NCBI GenBank assembly: GCA_030263275.1
Contig: SZOR01000165.1
Coordinates: forward strand, 1-6,775
DNA: 6,775 bases
Direction: 5' to 3'
Source of the DNA: DSNY01 sp016861185
Lineage (GTDB): Bacteria; Pseudomonadota; Gammaproteobacteria; Burkholderiales; Burkholderiaceae_F
Shown here: one piece after another, positions 1 through 6,775 of the stretch
Numbering within the stretch: position 1 is the first letter of the stretch
Layout: every line of letters starts with the position of its first letter
Translations under genes and position numbers: made by a program
The notes under the pieces: model-generated
Told to the model about the DNA's origin: nothing
Databases searched by the model: none
What the model saw: the letters and a program-made list of their open reading frames with translations, nothing else

Positions 1-2
1 GA

Positions 3-29
3 ACGAGGGGGCTCGGCTGGCCCCCTCGT
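3..29. other. Strong GC hairpin upstream of the acyl-CoA dehydrogenase gene
   Basis: Bases 3-12 (ACGAGGGGGC) are perfectly complementary to 20-29, giving a 10-bp stem with a 7-nt loop. No T-run follows on the + strand, so it is not a classical intrinsic terminator there. It could be the terminator-like 3' end of a gene lying left of the window, a transcript-stabilising stem, or a copy of a dispersed GC-rich intergenic palindrome. A shorter competing pairing (GGCTGG 15-20 with CCAGCC 36-41) also exists. The stem is directly visible; its role is unknown. Confidence 0.5.
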
Positions 30-97
30 GCTCCCCCAGCCAGATGAGGGAACCGCTGGCGAAACCGCAGCGGGATGATTCAGAAGGGCGGACGAAG

Positions 98-1168
98 ATG
101 GACTTCGATCTGAGTGAAGAACAATCGATGCTCGCGGCCAGTTGCGAGCGGCTGGTGCGCGAGCGCTGCACGTTCGAGGCGCGGCGGGCGCAGGCGCGCG
201 AGGACGCGCGGGTGCGGCCGCCGCTGTGGGCCGAACTGACGGAACTCGGGCTCACGGCGATCTGCGTGCCCGAAGCGGCCGGCGGGCTCGGCCGGCCGCT
301 GCTCGACGGTGCGCTCGTTGCGCAGGTGCTCGGGCGCGGCTGGCTGCTCGAGCCCTTCGTCGACTGCGCGCTCGCCGCCGCGCGCATGCTCGCGTTCGCG
401 CCGGCGTCGAGCACGCGCGACGCGGCGCTCGCGGCGCTCGCGAGCGGGCAGAAGATCACCGTACCGGTCGGCGCCGCGCGGCGCGACAACGGATTGCTGA
501 TCGGGCAGGCGGCGCATGCGGCCCATGCGCACGCGTTCCTGTGGCTGCTCGACGATCGGCTGCTGCTCGCGCTGGCGTCGAACTACTCGCGCCGCGCGTG
601 GCGGCAGTTCGACGGCACGCCGGCCGCCGAAGTGCAGTGCCCGGAGTCTTCGGCGATCGTGCTCGCCGAAGGCGGCGCCGCGCGCGACGCGTGGGACGCG
701 GGCCAGGCGGCGGCGCGCATCGGCCGCATCGCTGAAGGCGTGGGACTTGCGAAGTCCGTGCTCGATCTGACCGCCGAGTACCTGCGCACGCGCAAGCAGT
801 TCGGTCAGCCGATCGGCCGCTTCCAGGCGCTCGCGCACCGGATGGCGGACCTGCTGATCCTGTACGAGCAATCACAGTCGCTGATGCTCGCCGCGGCGAT
901 GAAGGCCGACGGCGCCGACGGCGCGCGCGCGCTCGACGCCGCGCAGGTGATGGCGCACCGCGCGTTTCGCGCGATCGGCCAGCAGGCGATCCAGCTGCAC
1001 GGCGGCATCGGCATGACCGACGAGTACGCGGTGTCGCACTACGTGAAGCGGCTGCTCGCGATCGAGCTGGAGCTGGGCAACGTCGATACGGCGCTGGCGC
1101 GGTTTGCGGCCGAAAGCGCGCCGGCGGTCGGGCGTCGGCCGACGCTCGAAACAACCGGCGCGCGATAA
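98..1168 (+). CDS. Acyl-CoA dehydrogenase family protein, PimD-like small-subunit type
   Basis: A 356-residue flavoprotein homologue of the acyl-CoA dehydrogenase superfamily, expected in the cytoplasm and passing electrons to ETF if active. The N-terminal helical domain begins MDFDLSEEQ. The C-terminal helical domain carries the FAD-contact signature RKQFGQPIGRFQ (about residues 232-243) and QLHGGIGMTDEY (about 299-310). The start at 98 is preferred over the in-frame ATG at 44: the family conventionally begins at MDFDLSEEQ, the 18 extra residues look non-homologous, and a purine-rich GAAGGGCGG lies about 9 nt upstream of 98. The middle beta domain (about 115-195) is short and lacks the TEPxxGSD-type flavin/substrate motif. 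The C-terminus has ELELGN where most relatives have YEGT, so the usual catalytic Glu seems absent. This resembles the small, possibly non-catalytic partner of heteromeric dehydrogenases such as PimCD. Substrate unknown. A large-subunit or CoA-ligase/transferase gene might lie to the left of the window. Confidence 0.87.
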   Translation: MDFDLSEEQSMLAASCERLVRERCTFEARRAQAREDARVRPPLWAELTELGLTAICVPEAAGGLGRPLLDGALVAQVLGRGWLLEPFVDCALAAARMLAFAPASSTRDAALAALASGQKITVPVGAARRDNGLLIGQAAHAAHAHAFLWLLDDRLLLALASNYSRRAWRQFDGTPAAEVQCPESSAIVLAEGGAARDAWDAGQAAARIGRIAEGVGLAKSVLDLTAEYLRTRKQFGQPIGRFQALAHRMADLLILYEQSQSLMLAAAMKADGADGARALDAAQVMAHRAFRAIGQQAIQLHGGIGMTDEYAVSHYVKRLLAIELELGNVDTALARFAAESAPAVGRRPTLETTGAR

Positions 1169-1172
1169 CACG

Positions 1173-1198
1173 CCCTCGCTCCGCTTGTCGGGCGAGGG
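1173..1198. other. Intergenic hairpin between the acyl-CoA dehydrogenase and Bug genes
   Basis: CCCTCGC (1173-1179) pairs with GCGAGGG (1192-1198). A G-U and a C-G pair extend it to a 9-bp stem closing an 8-nt loop, CGCTTGTC. It starts 5 nt after the stop codon of the upstream gene and ends 9 nt before the Shine-Dalgarno of the next. There is no T-run, so read-through is likely. It may act as a partial terminator, as 3'-end protection for the upstream message, or as a dispersed hairpin resembling the common CCCGCTTGCGGG type of proteobacterial intergenic repeat (that comparison is from memory). Confidence 0.5.
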
Positions 1199-1207
1199 GA
1201 TGAACGG

Positions 1208-1216
1208 AAGGAGGAG
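1208..1216 (+). promoter_or_regulatory. Strong Shine-Dalgarno of the Bug-protein gene
   Basis: AAGGAGGAG lies with its AGGAGG core 7 nt before the ATG at 1222. It is the best ribosome binding site in the window and fixes the start at 1222. It suggests the binding protein is translated more strongly than the gene before it, as expected for an abundant periplasmic receptor. Confidence 0.8.
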
Positions 1217-1221
1217 ACCTG

Positions 1222-2184
1222 ATGAAACGCCGAACCCTGATCCAGGCCGCGGGCGCCGCGGCCGTCGCCGGCGCGGCCGCGCCGCTGCGCGCGCAGAACT
1301 TTCCGACGCGGCCGATCACGCTGATCTGCCCGTGGCCCGCGGGCGGATCGACCGACGTGACGATGCGCGCCCTCGCCGAGGCGACCGCGAAACACCTGCC
1401 GCAGCCGATCGTCGTCGAGAACCGCCCCGGCGCCGGCGGCACGCTCGGCATCGTCGCGTTGAAGTCCGCGCAGCCCGACGGGCATACGGTCTCGCAGATT
1501 CCCCTCGGCGCGTTCCGCATTCCGCACACGCAGAAGGTGCCCTGGGATCCGCTCGCGGACATCACCTACATCATCGGCATCACCGGGTACACGTTCGGTG
1601 TGGTCGTGCCTGCGAATTCGCCGTTCAAGACGTTCAAGGATCTCGTCGAGTGGGCGCGCGCCAATCCGGGCAAACTCGACTACGGTTCGACCGGCACCGG
1701 CACGAGCCCTCATCTGACGATGGAAGAGCTGGCGCTCGCGCAGAACGTCAAGTTCAACCACATCCCGTACAAAGGCAGCGCCGATCTGATGACCGCGATC
1801 CTCGGAGGGCAGATCATGGCCGCGACCGATGCGACCGGTTTCGCGCCGCACGTCGAAGCGGGCAAGCTGCGGCTGCTCGTCACCTGGGGCGAACGCCGCA
1901 CCAAGCGCTGGCCCGACGTGCCGACGCTGAAGGAACTGGGCTACGGCATCGTGTCGAACTCGCCGTACGGACTCGGCACGTCGAAGGGCGTCGACCCGGC
2001 GATCGTCAGGATGCTTCACGACGCCTTCAAGAAGGGCCTCGAGGATCCAAAACACCTGGCAACGCTCGAACGCTACGACCAGGACGTCTGGTACAGGTCG
2101 AGCGCCGACTACGCCGAATACGCGCGCGAGACCTTCGCCAGGGAGCGCGCGCTGATGGAGCGGCTCGGGCTGGCGAAGACCTGA
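1222..2184 (+). CDS. Bug/TctC-family tripartite tricarboxylate transporter substrate-binding protein
   Basis: A 320-residue periplasmic solute receptor of the Bug family, usual length for the family. Residues 1-24 form an export signal: KRR followed by an Ala/Gly-rich hydrophobic stretch and a cleavage site after Leu-Arg-Ala24. The double Arg makes Tat export possible, but the motif (KRRTLIQ) is not a full Tat consensus. Family hallmarks follow: FPTRPIT at 27-33, the ligand loop WPAGGSTD at 38-45, VVENRPGAGGTLG at 64-76, YGSTGTGTSPH near 154, HIPYKGSAD at 180-188 and PDVPTLKELGY at 231-241. Bug proteins bind small carboxylates or related compounds; the ligand cannot be read from sequence. No TctA or TctB membrane genes are present here, so it is an orphan receptor as is usual in Burkholderiales. 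It lies 53 nt behind the acyl-CoA dehydrogenase homologue, which suggests the ligand is an acid later handled as a CoA thioester (inference). Confidence 0.95.
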   Translation: MKRRTLIQAAGAAAVAGAAAPLRAQNFPTRPITLICPWPAGGSTDVTMRALAEATAKHLPQPIVVENRPGAGGTLGIVALKSAQPDGHTVSQIPLGAFRIPHTQKVPWDPLADITYIIGITGYTFGVVVPANSPFKTFKDLVEWARANPGKLDYGSTGTGTSPHLTMEELALAQNVKFNHIPYKGSADLMTAILGGQIMAATDATGFAPHVEAGKLRLLVTWGERRTKRWPDVPTLKELGYGIVSNSPYGLGTSKGVDPAIVRMLHDAFKKGLEDPKHLATLERYDQDVWYRSSADYAEYARETFARERALMERLGLAKT

Positions 2185-2193
2185 GCGCGAGTT

Positions 2194-3558
2194 TCACTCG
2201 ATCCGCTTCGCGTTCATCGCCGCGCCGCCCTGCAACAGCGTGAGCGCGCTGGCGCGGCCTTCCGCGTCGCGTGCGAAGCGGATCAGCAGCTCGGCCGCGG
2301 TCGTGTAGTAGTCGCCGCGCGAGTCCTGCAACAGCTCGAAGCGACCCTGTCCGGTGGCCTGCGCGTAGAGCCGACCGTCTTCGACGGCAATCGTGAGAGT
2401 GAACCCCGGGGCGAGCGCGTAGCGGCCGGCCGCCCGCTCGGCGGCCTGCAGGTCGAGCGCAACCGCGCGCCGCGGCGGCGCGAGCGGCGCTTTCGGGTCG
2501 AGCAGGTGCAGCGCGAGGTCGTCGAAGCCGCCGAAGGCGTCGGCGAGCACGATCGACGCGCGGCGCCGTTCGACATCGAGCGCGAGCGACGACGAAAAGC
2601 CGCCGGTCATGCCGTTGTGGAAGGTCAGCGTCGAACCGTCCGGCCGCCTGAGCAGATGCCACGCCATCGCGAGGTCCAATCGCTGGTTCGCGGTGCGCAG
2701 CTTGATGCGGGACGCAACGAGCGCGCGCTTCAGCGTGTCCGGCGCGGCGGGCGGCACTGCGTCCAGCATCGCGCGGGCGAACCTGATCATGTCGTCGAGC
2801 GTCGAGCGGATGCCGCCCGCGCCGGCGAAAGCGAGCGGAAAGTCCCAGTTCGGCACCGGCGCGCCGTAGGAGCTGCGGCCGCGCACGAGGCCGTCGTTGC
2901 GCGCCACGCGCGTGTCGTTCATCCCGAGCGGCGCCAGCACGCGCTCGCGCAGCAGCACGTCGAACGGTTTGCCGGCGCGCCTCGCCGCGGCGTCCGACAG
3001 CAGCATGAATGACCAGTTCGAGTACGCGTACGGTTGCGGCGGCGGCCCCGCCAGCTTCGCCGCGGCGAAACCGCCGTAGATCGCATCGACGCCGACGTCG
3101 GCATACGGGTTGGCGAACCCTCCGCGCGGGCGGAAGGTCGGCGGCAGCGCCGGCAGGCCGGACGTGTGGGTGACGAGATCGACGAGCGTGATCGAGGCGT
3201 TCGCCGGCAAGACCGTGCCCGGCGGCAGCAGCGACTGCAGCGGCTCGTCGAGCTTCAGCTCGCCGCGCTCGATCATCTCGGCGAGCAGCACGCCGACGAA
3301 GACCTTGCTGAGCGAGCCGACCACGAAGCGCGCGTCGCGCGGCGGGCGGTCCGCGCGTTGGATCGCGCAGGCTTCGGCGGTGGCGAGCTCCGGCGTGGCG
3401 CCGAGCTCGATGCGCGCCGCCTGGACGCATACGCCGCTGCGGTCGCCTTCGATGCGCATGCGGACCAGATCGTCCAACCGCGCGGTTGCAGGCTGCGCCT
3501 GCGCGTCGAAGGCGACGGAAAGGACGGCCAGGACGGCGGCGATCGAGCGAAGGTTCAT
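2194..3558 (-). CDS. Exported serine hydrolase, beta-lactamase class C / PBP fold, with C-terminal DUF3471-like domain
   Basis: A 454-residue protein of the beta-lactamase-related serine hydrolase family (PF00144 type). Residues 1-21 are a Sec signal with an Ala-Gln-Ala cleavage site. The catalytic set is complete: SLSK with Ser82 and Lys85, YSN at Tyr179-Asn181, and HNG at His314-Gly316. A second domain (about 350-454), with GRYALAPGFTLTI and EDGRLYAQATGQ, resembles the small beta-barrel found C-terminal in many such hydrolases. Members include esterases, D-aminopeptidases, carboxypeptidases and beta-lactamases; the substrate cannot be assigned, and resistance should not be inferred from the fold. 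Cys44 and Cys64 could form a disulfide in the periplasm. The start at 3558 is chosen because the open frame continues upstream without a better signal peptide and this ATG opens one, although no good Shine-Dalgarno precedes it. It is last in the gcdH transcript and ends 9 nt from the convergent Bug gene. Confidence 0.92.
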   Translation of the reverse strand: MNLRSIAAVLAVLSVAFDAQAQPATARLDDLVRMRIEGDRSGVCVQAARIELGATPELATAEACAIQRADRPPRDARFVVGSLSKVFVGVLLAEMIERGELKLDEPLQSLLPPGTVLPANASITLVDLVTHTSGLPALPPTFRPRGGFANPYADVGVDAIYGGFAAAKLAGPPPQPYAYSNWSFMLLSDAAARRAGKPFDVLLRERVLAPLGMNDTRVARNDGLVRGRSSYGAPVPNWDFPLAFAGAGGIRSTLDDMIRFARAMLDAVPPAAPDTLKRALVASRIKLRTANQRLDLAMAWHLLRRPDGSTLTFHNGMTGGFSSSLALDVERRRASIVLADAFGGFDDLALHLLDPKAPLAPPRRAVALDLQAAERAAGRYALAPGFTLTIAVEDGRLYAQATGQGRFELLQDSRGDYYTTAAELLIRFARDAEGRASALTLLQGGAAMNAKRIE

Positions 3559-3587
3559 TCCGGAGGGACGTGCGATGCAGGGGCCAT
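3555..3587 (-). other. Possible 10-codon leader ORF overlapping the hydrolase start (ATGA)
   Basis: On the minus strand an ATG at 3587 opens a 10-codon frame (MAPASHVPPE) whose TGA overlaps the hydrolase ATG as ATGA. The hydrolase start lacks a recognisable Shine-Dalgarno, so translational coupling is conceivable. The mini-frame itself has only a weak purine stretch (GAGAGCGGATC) before it. Chance occurrence is quite possible. Confidence 0.15.
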
Positions 3588-3605
3588 GATCCGCTCTCGG
3601 GACGC

Positions 3606-4418
3606 TCAGAACCGCCCGTCGACGCCGAAGCGAATGAACGTCGCCGCCGGGATCTCGACGCGCGCCCCGTCGCCATGCTGGAGCCGGTAGCGCATCGTCG
3701 TGCCGAAGCGCCGACCCGCGCCGGCTTCGATCGCGATCGCAGGAAACGGCTGCCAGCGCAGGGTCCAACCCGCCTGCCAGGCGCGGACGCGCAGCGCGGA
3801 CGCGTTCGCGAGCTCCCGGTCGCGTACGCGCCAGCGGCCGCCGTCCGGAGCGACCGCGAGCGTTGCCGCGAGTGCGCCCGCGTTCCAGCGCCAGGACGAG
3901 TCCGGCCATCCGAGCCGCAGTTCGTGCGCGGGCGACGGTTCGACCGCGAACGCGAACCCGGGATACAGCAGCGAGCGTCCGAATCGATCGTCCGCGTACA
4001 GCGCCAGCCGGACGGTGTCGCCGATGCGTCTTTCGATCGCGAGTTCCGGACGCAGGTCGCGCGCCTCGAGTTGCTTCGGATACTTCAGTGCGTTCGAAGA
4101 GACGGCCAGCGCTGCCGCAAGCCGCACGCGATCCGTCGCCGACTCACGCTGCCAGCCGAGCGCGAGCCGATGCACGTGGCCGTTGCTGTCGGCCTCGCGG
4201 TCGCCGATCGTGGGCAGGTCGAGAATCCGGTACTCGTGCCGCGCGAAGATCCGTGACTCGGCGCCGAAGCGGCGCGCAAGCTCGAACGCCTGCCGGCGCG
4301 GACGGTGACTTTGCCCGAGGACCGGCTGCGCGGCGTCGCTGCGGTGCGACGCCTGCGCCGACCACGTGGGCTCCGCCGCGCCGGCCGCGCCGAGCAGCGC
4401 AGTCAGCAGCACGCCCAT
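3606..4418 (-). CDS. Exported protein of unknown function, probable outer-membrane beta-barrel
   Basis: A 270-residue protein I do not recognise as a named family. The N-terminus MGVLLTALLGAAGAAE reads as a signal peptide with cleavage near Ala15, although it lacks the usual basic residue. The rest has no hydrophobic helix but many short alternating polar/non-polar segments rich in Arg, Trp, Tyr and Leu, such as RLALGWQR (84-91), VRLALYADDRFG (136-147) and LRWQPFPAIAIEAG (220-233). It ends in Phe (FGVDGRF), the classical last-residue signal of outer-membrane barrels. The LGWPDSSWRW stretch (169-178) faintly recalls DUF6268-type barrel proteins; this is from memory only. No other start codon exists in frame between the ATG at 4418 and the upstream in-frame stop, so the start is secure despite a poor ribosome site. 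It follows gcdH by 28 nt and precedes the hydrolase by 47 nt, so co-transcription is likely. An unrelated periplasmic beta-rich protein is the main alternative. Confidence 0.7.
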   Translation of the reverse strand: MGVLLTALLGAAGAAEPTWSAQASHRSDAAQPVLGQSHRPRRQAFELARRFGAESRIFARHEYRILDLPTIGDREADSNGHVHRLALGWQRESATDRVRLAAALAVSSNALKYPKQLEARDLRPELAIERRIGDTVRLALYADDRFGRSLLYPGFAFAVEPSPAHELRLGWPDSSWRWNAGALAATLAVAPDGGRWRVRDRELANASALRVRAWQAGWTLRWQPFPAIAIEAGAGRRFGTTMRYRLQHGDGARVEIPAATFIRFGVDGRF

Positions 4419-4446
4419 CGCTCGCGCGGGCGGCGCGCGGACGTGC

Positions 4447-5649
<1,203 letters not shown>

Positions 5650-5755
5650 GGTCGTCTCCGTCGAGAAGTGCCGATTTTACGCGCCGCTTTTCGCGCTCGC
5701 GGCCCCCGGCGGCGGCGGATAGACTGCGGCGATCCCGCGAGCGCGTCCCTCGTTC
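5650..5755. promoter_or_regulatory. Divergent intergenic region, gcdH / Ser-Thr kinase
   Basis: This 106-nt stretch must hold the 5' signals of both gcdH (leftward) and the kinase gene (rightward). For gcdH, TAAAAT on the minus strand (5679-5674) matches a sigma70 -10 element at five of six positions and sits in the only AT-rich patch, but no convincing -35 lies 16-18 nt upstream of it. For the kinase, TAGACT (5720-5725) is a weak -10 candidate that would leave a short leader. No clear operator palindrome was found. The kinase ATG has no Shine-Dalgarno. Confidence 0.4.
5656..5659 (-). promoter_or_regulatory. Ribosome binding site of gcdH
   Basis: GGAG read on the minus strand, 6 nt before the gcdH ATG at 5649. 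It supports the assigned start, giving the usual length for bacterial GcdH. Confidence 0.65.
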
Positions 5756-6775
5756 ATGCCCACGCCGCCGAACCGGCCTGCCTCATCCGTTGCGTCCGAC
5801 CCGGACAGCACGGTGCTGGCGGTCACTCAGCCGACCGCGAGCGGCGCGACGGCGCAGCCGGCGGGCAGCAGCAACGTGCTGCCGACGGGAACGCGGCTCG
5901 CCGAGTTCGAGATCGCCGGCGTGATCGGCGAAGGCGGCTTCGGCATCGTCTACCGCGCGATCGATCATTCGCTGAAGCGCGAGGTCGCGCTGAAGGAATA
6001 CATGCCGGCCGCGCTCGCGTCGCGCCTGCCGGACTTCAGCGTGACGATCAAGTCCGAGCAGCACCGTCCGACCTTCGAGGTCGGATTGAAGAGCTTCATC
6101 AACGAGGCGCGGCTGCTCGCGCAGTTCGACCATCCCGCGCTCGTCAAGGTGTTCCGTTTCTGGGCCGCCAACGGCACCGCCTACATGGCGATGCCGCTGT
6201 ACGCAGGCGGCACGTTGAAGCAGGCTTTGCGTGCACGCGGCGCGCCCCCGGACGAGGCGTGGCTGCGCAAGCTGCTGGTGCCACTGCTCGACGCGCTGGA
6301 GCTGCTGCATCGCGCCGACTGCCTGCATCGCGACATTTCGCCCGACAACATCCTGCTCGTCGGGGGCGACCGCGCCGACCCGAAGCCGCTGCTGCTCGAC
6401 TTCGGCGCGGCGCGGCGCGTGATCGGCGAGCAGACGCAGGCGCTGACGGTGATCCTGAAGCCGGGCTTCGCGCCGATCGAGCAGTACGACGCGATCCCCG
6501 GCATGAAGCAGGGGCCGTGGACCGACCTGTACGCGCTCGCGGCGGTCGTGCACTTCGCGATCACCGGGCGCGCGCCCGCGCCTTCGGTCGGCCGCGTGGT
6601 GCAGGCCGCGCACGAGCCGCTCGCCGATTCCGCGCGCGGGCGTTACGGCGAGTCGTTCCTGGCGGCGATCGATCGCGCGCTCGCGCCGCGACCCGCGGAC
6701 CGGCCGCAGAGCGTGGCCGAATTCCGCCGTTCGCTGAGCGCGGCGACGCAGCCCGCGGCGGCCGCACCCGCACCG
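5756..6775 (+). CDS. Serine/threonine protein kinase (3' end beyond the window)
   Basis: The reading frame is open from the ATG at 5756 to the last base: 340 codons, no stop, so the C-terminus is missing. An in-frame TAG at 5720 and the lack of other start codons between fix the start, although no Shine-Dalgarno is visible. Residues 1-45 are a Pro/Ala/Ser/Thr-rich, probably disordered tail. The Hanks-type kinase domain spans about 50-327: Gly-loop GEGGFG (58-63), VALKEYMP with ATP-binding Lys80, helix-C Glu117 in FINEARLL, catalytic loop HRDISPDN with Asp193 and Asn198, DFG at 215-217, activation/P+1 segment TVILKPGFAPIEQY (231-244), and the WTDLYAL helix-F motif. The usual catalytic-loop Lys (HRDxKPxN) is Ser195. 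A Pro/Ala-rich linker starts near 330, as in kinases that continue into a membrane segment and sensor domain, but that part is not seen. Function would be cytoplasmic Ser/Thr phosphorylation; target unknown. It is transcribed divergently from gcdH. Confidence 0.93.
   Translation, partial: MPTPPNRPASSVASDPDSTVLAVTQPTASGATAQPAGSSNVLPTGTRLAEFEIAGVIGEGGFGIVYRAIDHSLKREVALKEYMPAALASRLPDFSVTIKSEQHRPTFEVGLKSFINEARLLAQFDHPALVKVFRFWAANGTAYMAMPLYAGGTLKQALRARGAPPDEAWLRKLLVPLLDALELLHRADCLHRDISPDNILLVGGDRADPKPLLLDFGAARRVIGEQTQALTVILKPGFAPIEQYDAIPGMKQGPWTDLYALAAVVHFAITGRAPAPSVGRVVQAAHEPLADSARGRYGESFLAAIDRALAPRPADRPQSVAEFRRSLSAATQPAAAAPAP

Noticed and set aside
44..97. Upstream in-frame ATG extending the acyl-CoA dehydrogenase by 18 residues
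   Set aside because: The added residues are polar and do not look like the family N-terminus. MDFDLSEEQ at 98 is the usual start and has a plausible ribosome site.
80..2055. Long minus-strand open frames opposite the acyl-CoA dehydrogenase and Bug genes (80-871, 456-1565, 1039-2055)
   Set aside because: These are GC-rich shadow frames full of Arg/Ala/Pro with no recognisable domain. The + strand frames carry clear family motifs along their full length.
2194..3558. Reading the beta-lactamase-fold gene as an antibiotic-resistance gene
   Set aside because: The SxxK/YxN/HxG set is shared by esterases and peptidases. The C-terminal extra domain and HNG motif fit the general serine hydrolase family better than AmpC.
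3559..3909. N-terminal extension of the serine hydrolase by 117 residues
   Set aside because: The extension overlaps the barrel-like gene in another frame and is Arg/Gly/Ala-rich. The ATG at 3558 begins a proper signal peptide with a cleavage site.
5708..5719. Short GGC triplet run in the gcdH/kinase intergenic region
   Set aside because: Only about four units in a very GC-rich background; it is expected by chance and gives no sign of function.
5783..6613. 276-codon open frame antisense to the kinase gene
   Set aside because: It is Arg-rich shadow coding without domains. The + strand frame contains every kinase subdomain and stays open to the window end.

Overview
The window is very GC-rich, with strong G/C preference at third codon positions, tightly packed genes and families (Bug-type solute-binding protein, acyl-CoA dehydrogenases) typical of Betaproteobacteria. 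Burkholderiales is the likeliest order. This is an inference from composition and gene content; the window has no rRNA or marker gene to settle it.

Layout. (1) Positions 1-97 hold a strong GC hairpin and the leader of the first gene. (2) On the + strand, 98-1168 encodes a short PimD-like acyl-CoA dehydrogenase homologue. It is followed after 53 nt, which contain a second hairpin and a very strong Shine-Dalgarno, by a Bug/TctC-type periplasmic solute-binding protein (1222-2184). (3) Nine nucleotides further on, a convergent three-gene minus-strand block ends. Read in its own direction it is glutaryl-CoA dehydrogenase gcdH (5649-4447), an exported protein of probable outer-membrane beta-barrel type (4418-3606), and an exported serine hydrolase of the class C beta-lactamase/PBP fold (3558-2194), with gaps of 28 and 47 nt. 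(4) A 106-nt divergent intergenic region separates gcdH from a + strand Ser/Thr protein kinase gene (5756 to the window end). That gene is cut by the window edge after the complete kinase domain.

How the genes may work together. The + strand pair fits a carboxylate uptake and acyl-CoA oxidation theme: periplasmic capture of an organic acid, and an acyl-CoA dehydrogenase-like protein that probably needs a partner subunit. GcdH makes crotonyl-CoA from glutaryl-CoA, the last dedicated step of lysine, tryptophan and glutarate breakdown. The two envelope proteins behind gcdH have no obvious metabolic link to it and may simply share its transcript. The kinase is probably an independent signalling gene.

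I see no mobile element, CRISPR array, tRNA/rRNA gene, phage gene or recognisable defence system. Most of the window is ordinary chromosomal metabolism. The more unusual points are the kinase catalytic-loop substitution, the uncharacterised barrel-like protein in a gcdH transcript, and the acyl-CoA dehydrogenase homologue that appears to lack the usual catalytic glutamate.
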